NCBI GenBank assembly: GCA_003158495.1
Contig: PMJT01000031.1
Span: 13,385 to 19,898, forward strand
Source: Chloroflexota bacterium
GTDB taxonomy: Bacteria; Chloroflexota; Limnocylindria; Limnocylindrales; CSP1-4
DNA length: 6,514 nt
Reading direction: 5' to 3'
Position numbers and translations under genes: made by a program. Positions 1 to 5,392 of this stretch are shown in pieces (the stretch's first letter is position 1; each line of letters begins with the position of its first letter). The notes below the pieces were generated by a model. That model was not told the DNA's origin. It searched no databases and saw only the letters and a program-made list of their open reading frames with translations.

Positions 1-31
1 ATTTCCTGTGTCAAACGAAAGGAGGCCCACG

Positions 32-214
32 ATGTGGCTCATCTACCCCTCACGGATGGTCCGGGATCTGACCGCCGAGCGTCGGCGTGAAGTGACCGAG
101 GATCGCCCTTCGGCAATCGAAGGACTGGCCGTCTGGAGCATCTCTCGGGTCAATGCGGCGGCGCGTCGCATTCTCGGGTCCAGGTCGACCAAGGAGTCCT
201 GCGCAGGCTGCTGA
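32..214 (+). CDS. small protein with paired-cysteine C-terminus (60 aa), unknown function
   Basis: I do not recognise a named family. The ATG at 32 is chosen because a near-perfect Shine-Dalgarno AAAGGAGG lies at 18-25, six bases upstream; the GTG at 8 would place that site inside the gene. The product is basic and probably helical in its first 25 residues, and it ends in CAGC, the only cysteines in the protein. Its first 20 residues match the small protein at 361-531 at 11 of 20 ungapped positions (shared M-x-L-x-Y, then VR, LT, ER, RE), so the two look like members of one family. The gap of about 80 bases before the operator at 297 suggests that it belongs to a separate transcript entering from the left. 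A role in arsenic or metal binding is inference from the terminal CxxC and the neighbours. A chance open frame is unlikely given the ribosome binding site and the similarity. Confidence 0.66.
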   Translation: MWLIYPSRMVRDLTAERRREVTEDRPSAIEGLAVWSISRVNAAARRILGSRSTKESCAGC

Positions 215-289
215 CGTAGACCAGGTCGGAACGCACCAGTAATCTCGCTCGGCTGCGGCAACCACGTTGCGGTGGCCGGGCGACTCTCT

Positions 290-320
290 TGGACACTATA
301 TCGACAACAGTCGATATAAA
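290..320 (+). promoter_or_regulatory. candidate promoter for the small ORF-arsM-arsN2 operon
   Basis: TGGACA (290-295, 5 of 6 to TTGACA) and TATAAA (315-320, 5 of 6 to TATAAT) are separated by 19 bases that hold the operator palindrome almost entirely. Transcription would begin near 327, leaving a leader of about 35 bases with the Shine-Dalgarno GGAAGGA at 346-352. The long spacer makes this tentative. Confidence 0.4.
297..318. promoter_or_regulatory. perfect inverted repeat, probable ArsR-type operator 1
   Basis: The arms TATATCGAC (297-305) and GTCGATATA (310-318) are exact reverse complements separated by AACA. The site stands 42 bases before the start codon at 361. An imperfect copy with the same 9-4-9 layout precedes the permease gene at 1856-1877. 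AT-rich palindromes overlapping promoters are typical of ArsR/SmtB repressors. A possible promoter overlaps it: TGGACA at 290-295 as -35 and TATAAA at 315-320 as -10, with a 19-base spacer. That spacing is also seen at MerR-type promoters, so a MerR-family activator is the alternative. The repeat itself is certain; the identity of the protein is inferred. Confidence 0.8.
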
Positions 321-360
321 TCATGCTAGCGGCGGAAGGCGCCGCGGAAGGAAATTGGAG

Positions 361-531
361 ATGTCGCTCTACTACAGTCAAACGCTCGTCAGGCTTCTCA
401 CGGACGAGCGGCTGCGCGAGGCGGCCGAGGCTCGCACGGCCCGCCAGGGTGAGCACCGTTGTGAGGCGGAGCCCAAGCGCTTTATCCTCAACCTGTTCCG
501 CCGGCCCGCCCCCGCGGCGTGCAGCTGCTAG
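361..531 (+). CDS. small protein with CxC C-terminus (56 aa), first gene of the arsM operon
   Basis: No named family is recognised. The ATG at 361 has GGAAGGA at 346-352, eight bases upstream; the in-frame TTG at 289 would run through the operator and is rejected. The N-terminus starts M-S-L-Y-Y, followed by VR, LLT, DERLRE, closely resembling the small protein at 32-214. A basic segment (FILNLFRR, residues 41-48) follows, and the protein ends in CSC; another cysteine is at residue 34. The stop TAG at 529-531 overlaps the AGGAG ribosome binding site of arsM, so the two genes are almost certainly cotranscribed and may be translationally coupled. Position directly behind the operator and the closing CxC suggest arsenic(III) or metal binding, for example as a sensor, scavenger or partner of ArsM. 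That is inference; no homologue of known function can be named from sequence alone. Confidence 0.75.
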   Translation: MSLYYSQTLVRLLTDERLREAAEARTARQGEHRCEAEPKRFILNLFRRPAPAACSC

Positions 532-540
532 GAGATCACG

Positions 541-1365
541 ATGACCGCCGACGTTCACGAAACGGTTCGCCGCCACTACGCCGAGGCCGCCCTCAGCGTT
601 GATTTCGGGGTCTCCTGCTGCGGCGACTCCGAGGATTACGGCGGCGAACTCTACTCGGCGCTCGAGCGCGCCGAACTGCCGTCGAAGGCGGTCATGGCAT
701 CGCTCGGGTGCGGCAATCCCACCGCTGTCGCGGACCTGCACGAGGGAGATCGAGTCCTCGACCTCGGGTCGGGCGGCGGTATAGACGTTCTGCTGTCGGC
801 CAAGCGCGTCGGACCGACGGGCCGGGCCTTCGGGCTCGACATGACCGACGAGATGCTCGCCCTGGCCCAGCGCAACGCCGCCACGGCCGGTGCCACCAAC
901 GTAGAGTGGCTCAAGGGCCACATCGAATCGATCCCGTTGCCGGCGGCCTCGATCGACATCGTCATCAGCAACTGCGTCGTCAACCTGGCCGCCGACAAGC
1001 CGGCCGTGTTCCGGGAGATCGCCCGCGTCTTGCGACCCGGCGGCCGCATCGGCATCACGGACATCGTCGCCGACGACTCGCTCACGGCAGAGGAACGTGC
1101 CGAGCGCGGCACCTACACGGGCTGCATCGCCGGCGCCCTCACCTTCTCAGAGTTCCGCGAGGGGCTCGAGGCTGCCGGCATGGAGGATGTCACCCTGACA
1201 GTCAGCCACGAAGCGGCCGACCGGATGTACAGCGTCATCGTCAAGGCCCGCAAGGGCGGCGCAGCCGGAGCGGCCGGGCCGGCGGTCGAGACACCGGCTA
1301 CCGTTGGCGCAGCAGCAAAATCGTCCGACGATTCTTCGTGCAGCTGCGGAGGGAACTGCGGGTGA
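541..1365 (+). CDS. arsM: arsenite S-adenosylmethionine methyltransferase ArsM
   Basis: A cytosolic enzyme (274 aa) expected to transfer methyl groups from S-adenosylmethionine to arsenite, giving methylated arsenicals. The class I methyltransferase core is clear: motif I DLGSGGGID (residues 74-82), the acidic LDM after strand 2 (99-101), SNCVVNL (143-149) and LRPGGRIGITD (164-174). Cysteines C57 (LGCGNPTAV), C145 (SNC) and C195 (TGCIAG) match the three arsenic-binding cysteines known in ArsM of Cyanidioschyzon, and C26-C27 form the usual N-terminal vicinal pair. An Ala/Gly/Pro-rich linker (about 238-260) leads to a cysteine tail CSCGGNCG (267-274), beyond the normal catalytic domain. AGGAG at 530-534 precedes the ATG by six bases. 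The gene sits between the small CxC protein and arsN2 and is probably induced by arsenic through operator 1. Length is close to that of typical bacterial ArsM. Confidence 0.97.
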   Translation: MTADVHETVRRHYAEAALSVDFGVSCCGDSEDYGGELYSALERAELPSKAVMASLGCGNPTAVADLHEGDRVLDLGSGGGIDVLLSAKRVGPTGRAFGLDMTDEMLALAQRNAATAGATNVEWLKGHIESIPLPAASIDIVISNCVVNLAADKPAVFREIARVLRPGGRIGITDIVADDSLTAEERAERGTYTGCIAGALTFSEFREGLEAAGMEDVTLTVSHEAADRMYSVIVKARKGGAAGAAGPAVETPATVGAAAKSSDDSSCSCGGNCG

Positions 1366-1793
1366 CCACGATCGAACTCGCGAGCGACGCCGACCGAACG
1401 GCCATCGAGGGCCTGCTGGCGGGAGCCGGTCTGCCTCTCGATGGCCTAGAACTCGCGCTCGGGACCGCCGTCGTTGCTCGTGGCCCGGAAGTTATCGAGG
1501 GCTGCGCGGCCGTGGAGCCCTACGGCTCCTATGGATTGCTCCGCTCCGTGTGCGTCGCCGTGGATCTGCGAGGCACCGGAATGGGGCACCGGCTCGTTGA
1601 GGCCGCCGAGAAGCTCGCGGCGTCACGCGGGATCGCCGAGTTGTACCTCCTGACCGAGACGGCCGAGGCGTGGTTCCCGCGACTCGGCTACCTGCCGGCG
1701 ACGCGCGACCAGGTCCCCGCTGCTCTAACCGGCTCGCCCGAATTCACCGACGCCTGCCCGCAGAGCGCCGCCGTCCTCCACAAACGCCTCTAG
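1362..1793 (+). CDS. arsN2: ArsN2-type GNAT acetyltransferase
   Basis: A small acetyl-CoA-dependent N-acetyltransferase (143 aa) of the GNAT fold. The acetyl-CoA pyrophosphate loop RGTGMG lies at residues 70-75 after the strand LLRSVCVAVDL (59-69). The GAGLP near residue 23, EPYGSYGLLRS (52-62), LYLLTETAEAWFPRLGY (94-110) and closing CPQSA (132-136) are features I associate with the ArsN2 group found in arsenic operons. The substrate is not fixed by sequence; the related ArsN1 acetylates the organoarsenical arsinothricin or phosphinothricin, so a methylated or organic arsenical is an inference. The GTG start overlaps the arsM stop in GTGA (1362-1365), with GGAGGG at 1348-1353 inside arsM, so translation is probably coupled. 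The alternative is a general GNAT enzyme, but context and motifs favour ArsN2. Confidence 0.9.
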   Translation: MTTIELASDADRTAIEGLLAGAGLPLDGLELALGTAVVARGPEVIEGCAAVEPYGSYGLLRSVCVAVDLRGTGMGHRLVEAAEKLAASRGIAELYLLTETAEAWFPRLGYLPATRDQVPAALTGSPEFTDACPQSAAVLHKRL

Positions 1794-1802
1794 CCGCAAC
1801 CC

Positions 1803-1843
1803 CTTTCGCTGGCTCCGAGCGTCCCAGGCGGTCCTTGCGAAAG
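1803..1843. other. weak inverted repeat between arsN2 and the permease gene
   Basis: CTTTCGC (1803-1809) and GCGAAAG (1837-1843) are exact complements with a 27-base loop. It lies just after the arsN2 stop, but no T-run follows, so it is a poor intrinsic terminator. Its right arm overlaps TTGCGA (1835-1840), a possible -35 for the permease gene. Confidence 0.3.
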
Positions 1844-1855
1844 AAGCGTGGTTTA

Positions 1856-1877
1856 TATATCGACATCTGTCAATATT
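1856..1877. promoter_or_regulatory. imperfect inverted repeat, probable ArsR-type operator 2
   Basis: The left arm TATATCGAC (1856-1864) is identical to that of operator 1. The right arm GTCAATATT (1869-1877) has two changes from the perfect palindrome, with spacer ATCT. TGG lies seven bases before the left arm in both copies. It ends 15 bases before the permease ATG, so a protein bound here would cover the promoter. A -10 in the left arm (TATATC) with TTGCGA at 1835-1840 as -35 is possible at a short 15-base spacing; the promoter is not clear. Two imperfect positions suggest weaker binding than at 297. Confidence 0.74.
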
Positions 1878-1892
1878 ACACTGGGAGATTCG

Positions 1893-2924
1893 ATGGATCC
1901 CGTCACGTTCCTCAACCACGTCGGCAGCTCGGTGGCAACGAGCTTCCTGCACAACTGGCCGTTCCTTACGCTCGGCATCCTGACAGCGGCCGCACTGAAG
2001 GTCTACGTGGGCACAGACCGGGTGGCATCGCTGATGCGCCGCCGGACGCCGGTCGCCGTGGCCGGGTCAGTCGCCGCCGCAGTCGCGACACCTTTCTGCT
2101 CCTGCGGAACGACGGCGGTCGTGATTTCGATGCTGGCCACGGCCGTGCCCTGGGCCCCGATCGTGGCCTTCATGGTTGCGTCGCCCCTCTCCTCGCCGGA
2201 CGGTCTGGTCTACTCGGCCGGCCTGTTTGGCTGGAGGTTCGCGGTCTACTTCTTCGTGGCTTCGATCGTCCTGGGGGTCGCCGGCGGAGTGGTGGCGTAC
2301 GTTGCGGAGAATGCCGGATTGCTCGAGGGCCAGGCCCGGTTCGTCGAGAAGGCGGCCGCGGTTCCGGCACCGGCCGTGGCCGCACCGACGCCCGCCTGTG
2401 GGTGCGGATCGTCCGCGCTCTCGTCGCCGGCCGCGCTCTCGTCGCCGGCCGCGCTCTCGTCGCCGTCCATCGGCCCGGGCGCGGCCAGCGTCGCCGAGTT
2501 CGCCCCGGTCTGGACGCGCTGGCGCCTGACGGAATTGTCGGGCGAGATCAGGGCCGCGGCGCCGCGAATGGTGGCCATGTACTTCGGGTTCGCCGCAGTC
2601 GGCTTTGCTGCGATCGAGATAATCCCGACCAGTTGGATGTCCACGCTTCTAGGCGGCTCGAGCCCGCTCTCGATCGTGTTTGCCGCGACGCTCGGCGTCC
2701 CGATGTACCTGACCGAGGGCAGTATGCCGCTGGTGGCAACGCTGATGCGCGGCGGCATGGGACCCGGGCCCGCCATCGCCTTCCTCATTACGGGCGCTGG
2801 GACGAGCATCGGGGCGATCTCCGGCGGCCTGATCATCGCCCGCTGGCGGGTCATCGCCATCGTGGTCGGGACGTTGTGGGTGGGCGCGGTCGTCGCCGGG
2901 CTAATCGCCCAACTGGTGCTGTAG
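1893..2924 (+). CDS. arsP: ArsP/DUF318-type permease, probable organoarsenical exporter
   Basis: An inner-membrane permease (343 aa) of the DUF318/ArsP family, whose ArsP members export trivalent methylated and aromatic arsenicals. Helices are visible at about residues 21-38, 53-66, 73-95, 116-137, 227-244, 258-275, 292-313 and 319-342. The signature TPFCSCGTTAV (66-76) carries the cysteine pair C69/C71, followed by FMVASPLSSPDGLVYSAGLFGW (described here as residues 93-114). A matching second half holds YLTEGSMPL and GAGTSIGAISGG. The cytosolic linker (about 140-220) is unusual, with CGCG at 169-172 and an ALSSPA repeat. ATG 1893 is chosen because GGAG at 1884-1887 precedes it and an upstream GTG at 1848 would read through the operator. 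Its own operator and the adjacent arsM support arsenic export. Other members of this family are called copper/zinc exporters, so the substrate is inferred. Confidence 0.9.
   Translation: MDPVTFLNHVGSSVATSFLHNWPFLTLGILTAAALKVYVGTDRVASLMRRRTPVAVAGSVAAAVATPFCSCGTTAVVISMLATAVPWAPIVAFMVASPLSSPDGLVYSAGLFGWRFAVYFFVASIVLGVAGGVVAYVAENAGLLEGQARFVEKAAAVPAPAVAAPTPACGCGSSALSSPAALSSPAALSSPSIGPGAASVAEFAPVWTRWRLTELSGEIRAAAPRMVAMYFGFAAVGFAAIEIIPTSWMSTLLGGSSPLSIVFAATLGVPMYLTEGSMPLVATLMRGGMGPGPAIAFLITGAGTSIGAISGGLIIARWRVIAIVVGTLWVGAVVAGLIAQLVL
2415..2468 (+). repeat. 18-nt tandem repeat (3 copies) in the permease loop
   Basis: Three consecutive units of GCGCTCTCGTCGCCGGCC, the third with one change (GCCGTCC). 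They keep frame and encode Ala-Leu-Ser-Ser-Pro-Ala from residue 175. The near identity at DNA level points to recent slippage or duplication, so copy number may vary between strains. Confidence 0.92.
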
Positions 2925-2971
2925 CCAGGCACGTTGTGGCGTCGCCATGCTGCGGCGCTACGGCCAGGTCG

Positions 2972-2989
2972 GCCGAGAGTAGACTCGGC
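2972..2989. other. short hairpin in the gap between the permease and membrane-protein genes
   Basis: GCCGAG (2972-2977) pairs with CTCGGC (2984-2989) around a six-base loop. There is no following T-run. TAGACT at 2980-2985 in the loop could serve as a -10 for the downstream gene, but no convincing -35 is visible. Otherwise the gap 2925-3046 shows nothing clear. Confidence 0.25.
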
Positions 2990-3046
2990 GCGGCAGACCC
3001 ACGCGGCTCGCCACCGTCTACGGAGCCGCGGTCGCCCGGAGGGCCA

Positions 3047-4426
3047 GTGTTCAGCTTCCCGACGCACCCGATCGCCATCGGCGTCTCTGATGGGGTCCAG
3101 GCCGCTTTCAACTATCTGCAGGCGTCATGGCGGCGCTGGCTGCCCGTTGTCATCGTGGTCGCCGTGGTGACGGGAATTGCGTACGCCGCGCTCGGCTCGC
3201 CGGATACGACGGGGCTGTACTACATCGATCGCTCGACTGGCCAGCTGACGTGGTACGCGGGTTCCGATGTGCGCCTGTGGCATGTCGGTGGTGACCTGTC
3301 GGTCACCGGGCTTGTCGGGCTCATCGCTTCGTGGGTCTTCACGGCGGCGGCGATTGCCGGTTTGCGAGGCCGGCCGATGACGCTCGACTTCATCCTTGTT
3401 CGCGGCCTGATGTCCCTCGTCGCTTCGATACTGCTCCTGTTCGCGCTGATAGCCGCCGTTATCGCGCTCGTGATCCTTGTCGTGGCAGTGCCCCCGCTCG
3501 GCGTCCTTGGTTTGTTCGCCGCGATACCCGTGCTCCTCTACCTCGTGATCCGCGTGGTCTTCTACACGCTCGCGATCTTCGACGGCTTCGGCCCGATCGA
3601 GGGGATTTCAGAATCGTGGCGCCTGTCGCGCGGGGCAGTGGTCCGCTTGTTCGGCTGGGGCCTGCTGGCAATCCTGATCTCGCTCGGGTTCAGCATCGTC
3701 TCGAGCATAGTCGGCGCCCTGTTCACGGGCTCCACGGTCGCGGTCGGACGGGGCGTCGAGGCTGTCGTGACGACCACAGGCTCGTGCTTCACGGTCTTCA
3801 TGATGGCGGTCCTGTACGAGAGCGAGCGAGCTCGCCACGACCCTGCCGCCTACGGTATCGCTGCCGGTCCGGGCTACCCGCCGCCGTACCCAGGAGCTCC
3901 CTATCCGTACGGGCCCGGCCGGTATCCAGGCGGCCCCGCCCAATACCCGGGCGCGCCGGCCTGGCCCAATACCGGCCCGTACGCCGGCGCCTCGATGCCG
4001 TATCCGGGCCAGGTGGCGCCATATCCGGGCGGCCCGATGCCATATCCGGGCGCGCCGATGCCGTATCCCGGCCAGGTGACGCCGTATCCGGGCTCCACGC
4101 CTCCCTATGCAACGGCGCCGTCCTGGCCGGCCGACCCGCAACCGAACCAGCCGATATCCGGCTGGACCGTGCCCCAGGGCACGCCGGTCTGGCCGAGTGC
4201 CCAGCAACCGGCCCCGACGTGGCCGCCGCAAAACCCCGTCCTCCCGTACCAGGGCGCGACGCCCGCCTATCCCGGCACACAACCGCCGCGCTGGGATCCG
4301 GCGGCCGGCACATGGACGGCGCCGGCCACCGGTGAGGTGGCGCCGGCCACAACCTCAGAAGCGCCCGCCGAGCCCTCAAGCGCGGACGTGACTCTGTCGC
4401 CGGAGGATCCGAATACCCCAGCCTGA
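3047..4426 (+). CDS. six-helix membrane protein with Pro/Tyr/Gly-rich YPG-repeat tail
   Basis: A 459-residue membrane protein of unknown function. Residues 1-31 are soluble, with a basic WRRW before the first helix. Likely helices are 32-49, 86-106, 118-147, 150-176, 202-226 and 238-257. The block IFDGFGPIEGISESWRLSRG (177-196) followed by an amphipathic stretch resembles the integral-membrane domain seen in glycerophosphodiesterase-linked and DUF-type proteins of Gram-positive bacteria; this is a loose resemblance only. From about residue 267 to the end the protein is a Pro/Tyr/Gly/Ala-rich tail, with YPG motifs and five heptads at 317-351, then RWDPAAGTWT (415-424) and an acidic end. The GTG at 3047 is chosen because GGAGGG (3038-3043) stands just upstream, though its spacing is short. 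The same frame stays open far upstream only because of high GC. No link with arsenic is evident. Confidence 0.85.
   Translation: MFSFPTHPIAIGVSDGVQAAFNYLQASWRRWLPVVIVVAVVTGIAYAALGSPDTTGLYYIDRSTGQLTWYAGSDVRLWHVGGDLSVTGLVGLIASWVFTAAAIAGLRGRPMTLDFILVRGLMSLVASILLLFALIAAVIALVILVVAVPPLGVLGLFAAIPVLLYLVIRVVFYTLAIFDGFGPIEGISESWRLSRGAVVRLFGWGLLAILISLGFSIVSSIVGALFTGSTVAVGRGVEAVVTTTGSCFTVFMMAVLYESERARHDPAAYGIAAGPGYPPPYPGAPYPYGPGRYPGGPAQYPGAPAWPNTGPYAGASMPYPGQVAPYPGGPMPYPGAPMPYPGQVTPYPGSTPPYATAPSWPADPQPNQPISGWTVPQGTPVWPSAQQPAPTWPPQNPVLPYQGATPAYPGTQPPRWDPAAGTWTAPATGEVAPATTSEAPAEPSSADVTLSPEDPNTPA
3995..4099 (+). repeat. 21-nt (7-residue) tandem repeat encoding xPYPGxx
   Basis: Five heptads in frame: MPYPGQV, APYPGGP, MPYPGAP, MPYPGQV and TPYPGST. 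The first and fourth are identical at protein level and nearly so in DNA. Degenerate YPG copies continue on the left (about 3886-3957). The repeat forms part of a low-complexity, probably disordered cytosolic tail. Confidence 0.9.
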
Positions 4427-4447
4427 TTCTGGCCCGAGCGCAACAAT

Positions 4448-4481
4448 GTGGCGGCACCACAACCCCACCCGGCGCCGCCAC
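4448..4481. terminator. possible hairpin terminator between convergent genes
   Basis: GTGGCGGC (4448-4455) is exactly complementary to GCCGCCAC (4474-4481), and the same partner recurs in the next three repeat units, so several stems are possible. It sits 22 bases after the stop of the membrane-protein gene, where a terminator is expected. There is no T-run, so function as an intrinsic terminator is uncertain. Confidence 0.35.
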
Positions 4482-4538
4482 CCAGTGCCGCCACCCGTCG
4501 CCGCCACCCATTGCCGCCACCCGACGCCGCAACCCGGC
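4474..4538. repeat. 13-nt tandem repeat array, five units, between convergent genes
   Basis: Five adjacent 13-base units with a fixed ten-base core GCCGCCACCC (GCCGCAACCC in the fifth) and a variable triplet: AGT, GTC, ATT, GAC, GGC. A 13-base period is not a multiple of three, and the array lies between the stops at 4426 and 4574, so it is noncoding. Beyond it, 4539-4573 holds nothing I can identify. Confidence 0.9.
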
Positions 4539-4573
4539 ACCGCGAATAGCGGATGCGAAGGACGCCGCTTCGA

Positions 4574-5227
4574 TCAGAGGCCGACCGGCTGGCGAACGAG
4601 GATGACCGTGACGCGACCGGGGGCGAACTCGGCGTTGACGATCATCATCTTGTTGATGGCGGTGTGCCGGCCGATGGCCTCCTGCAGATTCGCGTCTTCG
4701 AGCGGGTAGCTGTACTCCTCGACTCTGCGGAACGCGGTTTCCAGGTCCGGAACGATCTTCTGGGAGCCGATCACCAGGACGACTCGTCCTGCGCCGAAGC
4801 CGATCGGGCCCAGCTGGCTGCCGGTCATCGAAACAACCATCAGGCGGCCGTCCTCGGTCACGGCCGAGACGCTGTTGAGCTGGAAGTCCGGCGCCGCTCC
4901 GAGCTTGCGGATCTCCCGCATCTGCGTGGCGCGGTCCATCGCGCGCGTCCGGGGCCGCAAGGCGTCGTAGCGGCCGCTTTCGTCGATGACGGCCGTCAGG
5001 CCGAGCTGCCGCATCGTTATCGACGCCCCTTCGCCGACTTCAGCACCTTCCGGGATGAGGGTCAGCACCAGGTCGCGGGCAGCGTCGCCGTCGTCGACGA
5101 CACGGACGTCGAAGCCGTGGCCGCGAAGCGCTTCCGCAGTTCGTTCGATGGCGGCCTCGTCGGCCGGGCGGGCGAATTCCGCGTTCACCGGCAGTCGCTC
5201 GATTGTCTTTGGTTCGGTGGCATTCAT
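4574..5227 (-). CDS. LUD-domain (LutC/YkgG-like, DUF162) protein
   Basis: A 217-residue soluble protein made of one LUD domain. Visible landmarks are LIPEGAEVGEGASITMRQLG (residues 57-76), the run MREIRKLGAAPDFQLNSVSAV (described here as 103-123), TEDGRLM (124-130), GPIGFGAGRVVLVIGSQKIV (140-159) and AFRRVEEY (165-172). In LutC and its relatives the domain takes part in lactate oxidation together with LutA and LutB; neither partner is present here, so this is a stand-alone member whose role is open. It has no cysteines, so it is not itself an iron-sulfur protein. The ATG at 5227 has GGAG at 5234-5237 (minus strand), six bases away; longer in-frame starts upstream would run into the divergent control region. 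It diverges from the MarR gene and is likely under its control. Confidence 0.9.
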   Translation of the reverse strand: MNATEPKTIERLPVNAEFARPADEAAIERTAEALRGHGFDVRVVDDGDAARDLVLTLIPEGAEVGEGASITMRQLGLTAVIDESGRYDALRPRTRAMDRATQMREIRKLGAAPDFQLNSVSAVTEDGRLMVVSMTGSQLGPIGFGAGRVVLVIGSQKIVPDLETAFRRVEEYSYPLEDANLQEAIGRHTAINKMMIVNAEFAPGRVTVILVRQPVGL

Positions 5228-5344
5228 TTCGGTCTCCGTCTGGCCGCGGAAGCAAGGGCCGATACCCGCTGTCGTGCTGGTGGCGACGATCCGGGCTTCG
5301 GATTGGCCCGGTGGCTTCCGCCAAATAACATGTATATGTGCACC

Positions 5345-5358
5345 GTTACCGTGGTAAC
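5345..5358. promoter_or_regulatory. perfect palindrome in the divergent control region
   Basis: GTTACC and GGTAAC are exact complements around GT. The site lies in the 165-bp gap between the divergent LUD and MarR genes, where a MarR dimer would be expected to bind and control both. It overlaps the larger imperfect palindrome that begins at 5353. Confidence 0.6.
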
Positions 5359-5378
5359 ATTGCGGCTGCAATAATACC
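5353..5378. promoter_or_regulatory. 26-bp imperfect palindrome, candidate MarR operator
   Basis: The arms GGTAACATTGC (5353-5363) and GCAATAATACC (5368-5378) match at 9 of 11 positions around GGCT. It ends one base before the AAGGA ribosome binding site of the MarR gene (5379-5383) and contains AATAAT (5370-5375), which may be a -10 element. Its position suits autorepression by the MarR protein. Which of the two overlapping palindromes is the real site cannot be decided from one copy. Confidence 0.6.
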
Positions 5379-5392
5379 AAGGAACATAGTGA

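Noticed and set aside
258..270. GCAAC-CAC-GTTGC hairpin after the first small gene as a terminator
   Set aside because: The stem has five pairs and no T-run follows, so it is within chance expectation.
43..921. Long minus-strand open frame opposite the small genes and arsM
   Set aside because: It is antisense to well-supported genes, with no recognisable domain; long antisense frames are expected at this GC content.
708..1361. Frame of arsN2 extended upstream across arsM
   Set aside because: The translation is a compositional shadow of arsM (Arg/His/Gly-rich), and the GNAT domain begins exactly at GTG 1362.
1848..1892. GTG start for the permease at 1848
   Set aside because: The added 15 residues are encoded by the operator palindrome, and a better ribosome binding site precedes ATG 1893.
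1670..3046. Open frame continuing about 1.4 kb upstream of the membrane-protein start
   Set aside because: It overlaps arsN2 and the whole permease gene in another frame, reads as Arg/Gly/Pro-rich sequence without domains, and a ribosome binding site marks GTG 3047.
3608..4532. Minus-strand frames opposite the membrane-protein tail, some rich in GYG or RRA repeats
   Set aside because: The repeats are mirror images of the YPG-encoding repeat on the plus strand, and no ribosome binding site or domain is seen.
4474..4538. CRISPR array
   Set aside because: Units are 13 bases with only three variable bases, far too short for repeats and spacers, and no cas gene is present.
4553..5374. Plus-strand open frame opposite the LUD gene
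   Set aside because: It is antisense to a clear LUD domain and contains no motif; it also runs into the divergent control region.
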